Source: an uncultured Muribaculaceae bacterium (GTDB taxonomy: Bacteria; Bacteroidota; Bacteroidia; Bacteroidales; Muribaculaceae). Taken from it: a stretch of 64,000 nt of DNA. This document shows positions 59,737-64,000 of this stretch, one piece after another (position 1 is the stretch's first letter; every line of letters begins with the position of its first letter). The position numbers and the translations under genes were made by a program. The DNA lies in assembly GCA_910583525.1 (NCBI GenBank), contig CAJTXL010000003.1, positions 70,738-134,737 of the forward strand, read 5' to 3'. Under the pieces are notes generated by a model that had not been told where the DNA came from, did no database searches, and was given only the letters and a program-made list of their open reading frames with translations.

Positions 59737-60846
59737 ATGTTTTCAGAAGAATTAGAAAAATACAGCTGGGACGGAACCACGGCGGCCATCGCTGCCAAGA
59801 CTGCCGCCGACGTCGAGCGCGCCCTGCGCAAGGAGCGCCCGGGCATCGACGATTTCATGGCATTGATTTCGCCGGCCGCAGCCCCCTACCTCGAACAGAT
59901 GGCACAACGTAGCCGACAGCTCACGCAGAAGCGCTTCGGCAAAGTCATCTCGCTCTACATTCCGCTCTACATCACCAACTCGTGCACAAACGCATGCGTC
60001 TACTGCGGCTTCAACCGCCACAACAAGTTCAAACGGGTAATTCTCAAGCCTGAACAGATTAAGGACGAGTGCGAAGCCATACGGCGCCTCGGCCCGTTCG
60101 AGAACCTGCTCATCGTCACCGGCGAGAACCCCGTGGCCGCAGGCACCGACTACCTCGAGCAAGCACTGCGCATCTGCCGCCCCTACTTCAACAACCTCAC
60201 AATCGAGGTAATGCCCCTGCCGTCAGAAGACTACCGCCGTCTCACACGGTCTGGCCTCAACGGCGTGGTGTGCTTCCAGGAGACATACAACCGCGCCCGA
60301 TACAAGACCTACCATCCCGAAGGGATGAAATCGAACTTCGAGTGGCGCGTAAACGGCTTCGACCGCATGGGCCAGGCCGGCGTGCATAAAATAGGCATGG
60401 GCGTGCTTATAGGCCTCGAAGACTGGCGCACCGACGTGACTATGATGGCGCGCCATCTGCTCTATCTGCGCAAGCACTACTGGCAGACGCGCTACAGCGT
60501 CAACTTTCCGCGCATGCGCCCGTCGGAGAGCGGCTTCCAGCCCAACGTGGTGATGAGCGACCGCGAACTGGCACAGCTAACATTCGCTTTCCGCATTTTC
60601 GACAACGATGTCGACATTTCGTTCTCGACACGCGAGCGCCCCGACTTCCGCAACAACATCGCAACCCTCGGCGCTACATCCATGAGCGCAGGCTCGAAAA
60701 CCGACCCGGGAGGCTACCACACCTATCCGCAGGCGCTCGAACAGTTTGCCGTAAGCGACGAACGCACACCGGCCGAAGTCGAGGCGGCAATACGCAAGGC
60801 AGGATACGAACCCGTGTGGAAAGACTGGGACAAAATTTTCGACTGA
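59737..60846 (+). CDS. thiH: 2-iminoacetate synthase ThiH (radical SAM)
   Basis: The 369-residue radical SAM enzyme splits tyrosine to give dehydroglycine and p-cresol. The cluster motif CTNACVYCGF lies at about residues 83-92. FPRMRPSESGFQPN and the C-terminal TDPGGYHTYPQALEQFAVSDERTP are family marks. Dependence on tyrosine and low oxygen fits an anaerobe. Confidence 0.96.
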   Translation: MFSEELEKYSWDGTTAAIAAKTAADVERALRKERPGIDDFMALISPAAAPYLEQMAQRSRQLTQKRFGKVISLYIPLYITNSCTNACVYCGFNRHNKFKRVILKPEQIKDECEAIRRLGPFENLLIVTGENPVAAGTDYLEQALRICRPYFNNLTIEVMPLPSEDYRRLTRSGLNGVVCFQETYNRARYKTYHPEGMKSNFEWRVNGFDRMGQAGVHKIGMGVLIGLEDWRTDVTMMARHLLYLRKHYWQTRYSVNFPRMRPSESGFQPNVVMSDRELAQLTFAFRIFDNDVDISFSTRERPDFRNNIATLGATSMSAGSKTDPGGYHTYPQALEQFAVSDERTPAEVEAAIRKAGYEPVWKDWDKIFD

Positions 60847-60850
60847 CCCC

Positions 60851-61549
60851 ATGGACTACGAAAGGTATTCGCGGCAGACAATGCTGCCGCAAATCGGCGA
60901 AGAAGGCCAACGACGCCTCGCCGAGGCCAAAGTGCTCGTCGTGGGCGTAGGAGGCCTCGGCTCGGCAGCGGCGATATACCTCGCCGGGGCAGGCATCGGC
61001 ACCATAGGCCTTTGCGACCCAGACACCGTAAGCATCAGCAACCTGCAACGTCAGGTACTGTACGACACCGCTCAGACAGGACTGCCCAAGACCGACTGTG
61101 CCGCAGCAAGACTCTCGGCTCTCAACCCCGACATCCGTGTCGTCAAAATCGCCGACCCACTGACTGCCGACAATGCCGCTGAACTGGTGTCGGGCTACGA
61201 CCTCGTGCTTGACTGCACAGACAACTTCGACACACGTTTCGTGGTTGACGACGCCTGCGCCGCAGCAGGCGTACCGTGGGTACACGGGGCAATAGGCGAA
61301 TTCGGCGGTCAGATAGCACTGTTCAACGGCCTCTCGGGCACGTGCTACTCCGACCTCTACCCCGACCGCGAGGCTTTGTGCTCGCAGCCGAAGGCCGTCC
61401 GCGGCGTCGTAGGCCCCGTGCCGGGCGTTGTCGGAGCAATGCAGGCAATGCAGGCAATAAAATACATAGCCGGCTTCGGCGACATCCTCGACGGGCGGCT
61501 GTTTACGATCGACTTATTAGACTTAAACATAAGACACATAGAAATATAA
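60851..61549 (+). CDS. thiF: ThiS adenylyltransferase ThiF-like (E1-like), zinc site reduced
   Basis: The 232-residue E1-like protein has RYSRQTMLPQIGEEGQ, the ATP-binding GVGGLGSAAAIYLAGAG, NLQRQVLYD and DCTDNFDTRF, and adenylates ThiS. Typical ThiF/MoeB proteins have CxxC pairs for zinc; here the first is CYSD and the C-terminal CxxC is missing. It lies between thiH and a methyltransferase gene and shares TAATG with the latter. Confidence 0.88.
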   Translation: MDYERYSRQTMLPQIGEEGQRRLAEAKVLVVGVGGLGSAAAIYLAGAGIGTIGLCDPDTVSISNLQRQVLYDTAQTGLPKTDCAAARLSALNPDIRVVKIADPLTADNAAELVSGYDLVLDCTDNFDTRFVVDDACAAAGVPWVHGAIGEFGGQIALFNGLSGTCYSDLYPDREALCSQPKAVRGVVGPVPGVVGAMQAMQAIKYIAGFGDILDGRLFTIDLLDLNIRHIEI

Positions 61550-62250
61550 TGGGAAAAGGTTTTGACGAATATGCCGAAAACTACGACGCATGGTTTTTGG
61601 CGAACCCGAACGTCCTACATTCCGAAGCCGCTCTTGTGGCCTCTACCCTCCGCGACGCCGGACGCGTGCTGTCGGTAGGCTGCGGCAGCGGACTCTTTGA
61701 AAAAATACTGCGCGACGACTACGGCATCATCGTGGCCGACGGAATAGAGCCGTCGGAAGGCATGGCCGCGATAGCACGCAAACGCGGCGTGAACGTCATA
61801 GCGACCGTCACCGCCGAAGAAGCCGACTTCGGCGACGGCGTCTACGACACCATCCTCTTCAACGGCACTCCGAGCTACATCTCCGACCTCGATGCGGTTG
61901 TGAAGAAAGCCCACAAGGCTCTGCGCCCCGGCGGACGCATCGTGCTCATCGACGTGCCAAAAGAAAGCGGTTACGGCATAATGTACAACCTCGCCAAAGC
62001 CCTCGGCACATGGGAACATCCCTTGCTCGAAGGCGTTTTTCCGCCCGACCCCTACCCCATGGAGTTCGTCAACGTGGCCAACTGGCGCACCACCGCCGAA
62101 AAAGTGCGTCTGCTCACCGAAGCAGGGTTCAAAGACCTGAGCTTTGCGCAGACACTAACCACACATCCGCTTTATTCAGAAAACCGCCCCGAAGAGCCGT
62201 CGGAAGGCTGCGACCGGGGCGATTACGTAGCTATAACAGCATGGAAATAA
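61549..62250 (+). CDS. Class I SAM-dependent methyltransferase in thiamine operon
   Basis: The 233-residue protein has motif I VLSVGCGSGLFE (about residue 40), GIEPSEGMAAIARKRG and ALRPGGRIVLIDVPKESG, the standard class I fold. The ATG overlaps the thiF stop (TAATG), and the end overlaps tenA by 10 nt, so it is tightly embedded in the thiamine operon. It resembles UbiE/small-molecule methyltransferases; what it methylates, or whether it only binds SAM, is not clear. Confidence 0.8.
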   Translation: MGKGFDEYAENYDAWFLANPNVLHSEAALVASTLRDAGRVLSVGCGSGLFEKILRDDYGIIVADGIEPSEGMAAIARKRGVNVIATVTAEEADFGDGVYDTILFNGTPSYISDLDAVVKKAHKALRPGGRIVLIDVPKESGYGIMYNLAKALGTWEHPLLEGVFPPDPYPMEFVNVANWRTTAEKVRLLTEAGFKDLSFAQTLTTHPLYSENRPEEPSEGCDRGDYVAITAWK

Positions 62251-62897
62251 ATGAAAAATGGAGCGACACCGCATGGCATGCCGCCCAACCCGTATATGAT
62301 GACATTCTGCGCTCGCCCTTTGTGACGAAGCTCGCCGACGGCACGCTCGACATGGAGCGCTTCGTGTTCTACCTACGGCAGGACGCGCTCTACATCGAAA
62401 ACTACTGCCGCGTACTGGCATCCATAGCCTCGCGCGTGCCGCACAAAGACATGACCGAAGCCTTCCTGCACTTCGCCCTCGACGGCGTGGCCGTCGAAAA
62501 GGCCATGCACCAAATCTTCCTGTCGCGCTTCGGCCATGAAGACACCAAGCCTACCCCCTCGTGCCTGCTCTACATGTCGCTTTTGAGCACACAGGCCACC
62601 GAGCCGGTCGAAGTACAGGCCGCAGCCATACTGCCCTGCTTCTGGGTCTACCTGAAAGTGGGCAAGCACATAGCCGCCACTGCCGCCGAAAACAATCCGT
62701 TCGCCGAATGGATTGCCACTTACTCCGACCCGGCATTCGAAGTATCGAACCAACGCGCCATCGACATCTGCGACGCCCTCGCCGCCGAGGCGTCGCCCGA
62801 AATACGCCGTCGCATGACCGACATATTCGTCGCCGCCACAAAAATGGAATGGCTCTTTTGGGATAGTGCATACAAACTCGAAAAATGGATGATATGA
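62241..62897 (+). CDS. tenA: Aminopyrimidine aminohydrolase TenA
   Basis: TenA salvages degraded thiamine pyrimidines by converting aminopyrimidines to HMP. The 218-residue helical protein has the catalytic Cys in ILPCFWVYLKVG (C133) and the late Glu in TKMEWLFWDSAY (E203), so both key residues are present. It overlaps the methyltransferase gene by 10 nt and thiD by ATGA. Confidence 0.93.
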   Translation: MEINEKWSDTAWHAAQPVYDDILRSPFVTKLADGTLDMERFVFYLRQDALYIENYCRVLASIASRVPHKDMTEAFLHFALDGVAVEKAMHQIFLSRFGHEDTKPTPSCLLYMSLLSTQATEPVEVQAAAILPCFWVYLKVGKHIAATAAENNPFAEWIATYSDPAFEVSNQRAIDICDALAAEASPEIRRRMTDIFVAATKMEWLFWDSAYKLEKWMI

Positions 62898-63709
62898 GCA
62901 CAACGAAAACTTACCGCCGCGCCCTCACCATAGCAGGCAGCGACCCCAGCGGAGGCGCAGGCCTGCAGGCCGACCTGAAAACGTTCTCGGCACTGGGCGT
63001 CTACGGCATGTCGGCCGTCGTTGCCGTCGTCGACGAAAACACCGTCGGCGTGACAGGCGTCCACCCCGTGCCCGTCCCATTCGTCGAAGGACAGATACGC
63101 TCGTGCCTCGACGACATCGGCGCCGACGCCGTCAAAATCGGCATGCTCCACTCCTCTGAACTGATACGCGCCGTACACGACACCCTCCGGGAATACAAGC
63201 TCGACAAAATAGTCCTCGACCCAGTGATGGTGGCGACCTCGGGCGACCCTCTCCTCGAAAACGACGCCGTAGCAACGCTACGCGACCTGCTCATACCGGC
63301 CACGGCGGTAATAACGCCCAACATCCCCGAAGCCGAGATACTGCTCGGCAAAAAAATCGCCGACCAGAGCGAGCTGCCCGACGCAGCACGCGAACTCTCG
63401 CAGGGTAACCGCGTATCGGTGCTTCTGAAAGCAGGCCACCTCGAAGGCGACACCCTCACCGACATATTCTACAATGCCCGTACAGGGCGGCTCACGCCAC
63501 TGACGTCGCCGAAGGTCGACACCGCCAACACTCACGGCACCGGCTGCACGCTCTCGTCGGCTTTCGCGGCATTCCTCGCCCACGGAGCATCGCTTGACCT
63601 GGCCGCCGAAAAAGCAAAAGCCTACATATCGCAGGCCATCGCCGCCGGAGCACACTACAAAATAGGACACGGGCACGGCCCGGTGCACCACTTCCACGCG
63701 TGGTGGTGA
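62894..63709 (+). CDS. thiD: Hydroxymethylpyrimidine/phosphomethylpyrimidine kinase ThiD
   Basis: ThiD phosphorylates HMP twice to HMP-PP for ThiE. The 271-residue ribokinase-like enzyme begins LTIAGSDPSGGAGLQADLKTF; VLDPVMVATSG and NTHGTGCTLSSAFAAFLA (with the catalytic Asp nearby) mark the family. It is the last gene of the operon; thiC is not in the window. The start at 62894 overlaps tenA; an ATG at 62885 is possible. Confidence 0.95.
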   Translation: MSTTKTYRRALTIAGSDPSGGAGLQADLKTFSALGVYGMSAVVAVVDENTVGVTGVHPVPVPFVEGQIRSCLDDIGADAVKIGMLHSSELIRAVHDTLREYKLDKIVLDPVMVATSGDPLLENDAVATLRDLLIPATAVITPNIPEAEILLGKKIADQSELPDAARELSQGNRVSVLLKAGHLEGDTLTDIFYNARTGRLTPLTSPKVDTANTHGTGCTLSSAFAAFLAHGASLDLAAEKAKAYISQAIAAGAHYKIGHGHGPVHHFHAWW

Positions 63710-63746
63710 GCCGCCTCAAAAAGTATTTGACAGGAGAACAGGAGGA

Positions 63747-63792
63747 ACAGTTCGTATGTTTGCAGTGGTGTAACTGCGAACATACGAACTGT
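63747..63792 (+). terminator. Hairpin after thiamine operon
   Basis: ACAGTTCGTATGTTTGCAGT pairs with ACTGCGAACATACGAACTGT over 20 positions with one G-U; there is no long T run. Confidence 0.75.
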
Positions 63793-63845
63793 CTAAAAAT
63801 CCCGAGATAGGGGAATTTCCACAACAACATAGAGCACCGTGCCGC

Positions 63846-63853
63846 TAACTTTG
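63846..63853 (+). promoter_or_regulatory. -7 box TAACTTTG before the last gene
   Basis: The box ends 8 nt before the ATG at 63861, so the leader would be only a few nucleotides. Confidence 0.5.
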
Positions 63854-63860
63854 CGCCACG

Positions 63861-64000
63861 ATGAGACTCCTACAGCACACACGCCGCCACCCCATACCGC
63901 CCCGGCCCTACGTCGCCCGCTTCCGGCGATGGCTCGGACGGCCGATGTCTCGCCTCGAAGCACGCCTCATCGAAGCCCTCGAATACCGCCGCCACCACAC
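63861..64000 (+). CDS. Start of an unidentified gene (cut by window end)
   Basis: Only 46 residues are visible, starting MRLLQHTRRHPIPPRPY, rich in Arg and His. No family can be named. The start is supported by a -7 box just upstream and by the terminator-like hairpin that ends the thiamine operon. Confidence 0.5.
   Translation, partial: MRLLQHTRRHPIPPRPYVARFRRWLGRPMSRLEARLIEALEYRRHH

Overview
The window comes from a Bacteroidales genome, most likely Muribaculaceae (S24-7) or a close relative. The evidence is the gene content (TonB-dependent receptors, many lipoproteins, GH2/GH20/GH53 enzymes, DUF5074 propellers, type IX-like C-terminal tails), GC-rich codon use, and many -7 boxes of the Bacteroidetes form TAnnTTTG with a -33 TTG/TTTG about 19-20 nt upstream. 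All calls were made by reading the sequence; no database search was run.

Layout. 1-8.1 kb: the end of a galactan-use locus (GH53 endo-galactanase, GH2 beta-galactosidase), then galK-galE-galM and a sugar-1-phosphate nucleotidyltransferase standing where galT would be expected. 8.3-11.4 kb: ndk, an M23/LysM endopeptidase, a DUF3298-type lipoprotein and rfbC. 11.4-16.4 kb: recQ behind a duplicated promoter, tsaE-birA, a HigBA toxin-antitoxin pair and a low-molecular-weight phosphatase. 16.7-23.8 kb (minus): trmD, then TonB receptor-pheA-aminotransferase-DAHP synthase/chorismate mutase-tyrA, tightly packed. 23.9-26.7 kb: dinD, a small lipoprotein and a RecD-like helicase. 26.7-36.0 kb (minus): a cobalamin-riboswitch operon with BtuB, a BtuG-like propeller, a surface lipoprotein and two further DUF5074 propeller proteins ending in type IX-like tails. 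36.1-40.1 kb: a secreted EEP-family protein, a secreted Ig-like protein and an MscS channel. 40.1-40.6 kb: tRNA-Arg(CCU) and tRNA-Asp(GUC). 40.7-46.3 kb: recO, greA, a HIT protein, a thioredoxin-fold lipoprotein and a GH20 hexosaminidase. 46.4-49.1 kb (minus): a four-subunit 2-oxoacid:ferredoxin oxidoreductase. 49.3 kb: an orphan small-RNA unit with its own promoter and terminator. 49.5-55.7 kb: a beta-helix lipoprotein, then an inositol-lipid-type cluster (ATP-grasp, CDP-alcohol phosphatidyltransferase, HAD phosphatase, myo-inositol-phosphate synthase) and a DUF486 membrane protein. 56-57.3 kb: a secreted protein with the same C-terminal tail. 57.4-63.7 kb: a TPP-riboswitch thiamine operon (thiS, a tenI-thiE fusion, thiG, thiH, thiF, a methyltransferase, tenA, thiD). 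The window ends in the start of one more gene.

The intergenic regions are rich in fold-back elements. Three elements of about 195 bp (411, 15701, 43810) share a core fold but carry different terminal inverted repeats. A 165-nt hairpin fills the galK leader. Two loci carry REP-like composites (3.2-3.5 kb and 16.56-16.69 kb), two more small palindromic elements lie at 16.4 and 40.3 kb, and a perfect 44-bp palindrome overlaps the 3' end of tRNA-Arg.

Most notable: the cobalamin operon with extra, apparently type IX-exported propellers; the fold-back element family; the orphan small RNA; the possible GalT replacement; the TenI-ThiE fusion; and the ATP-grasp gene in the inositol-lipid cluster.
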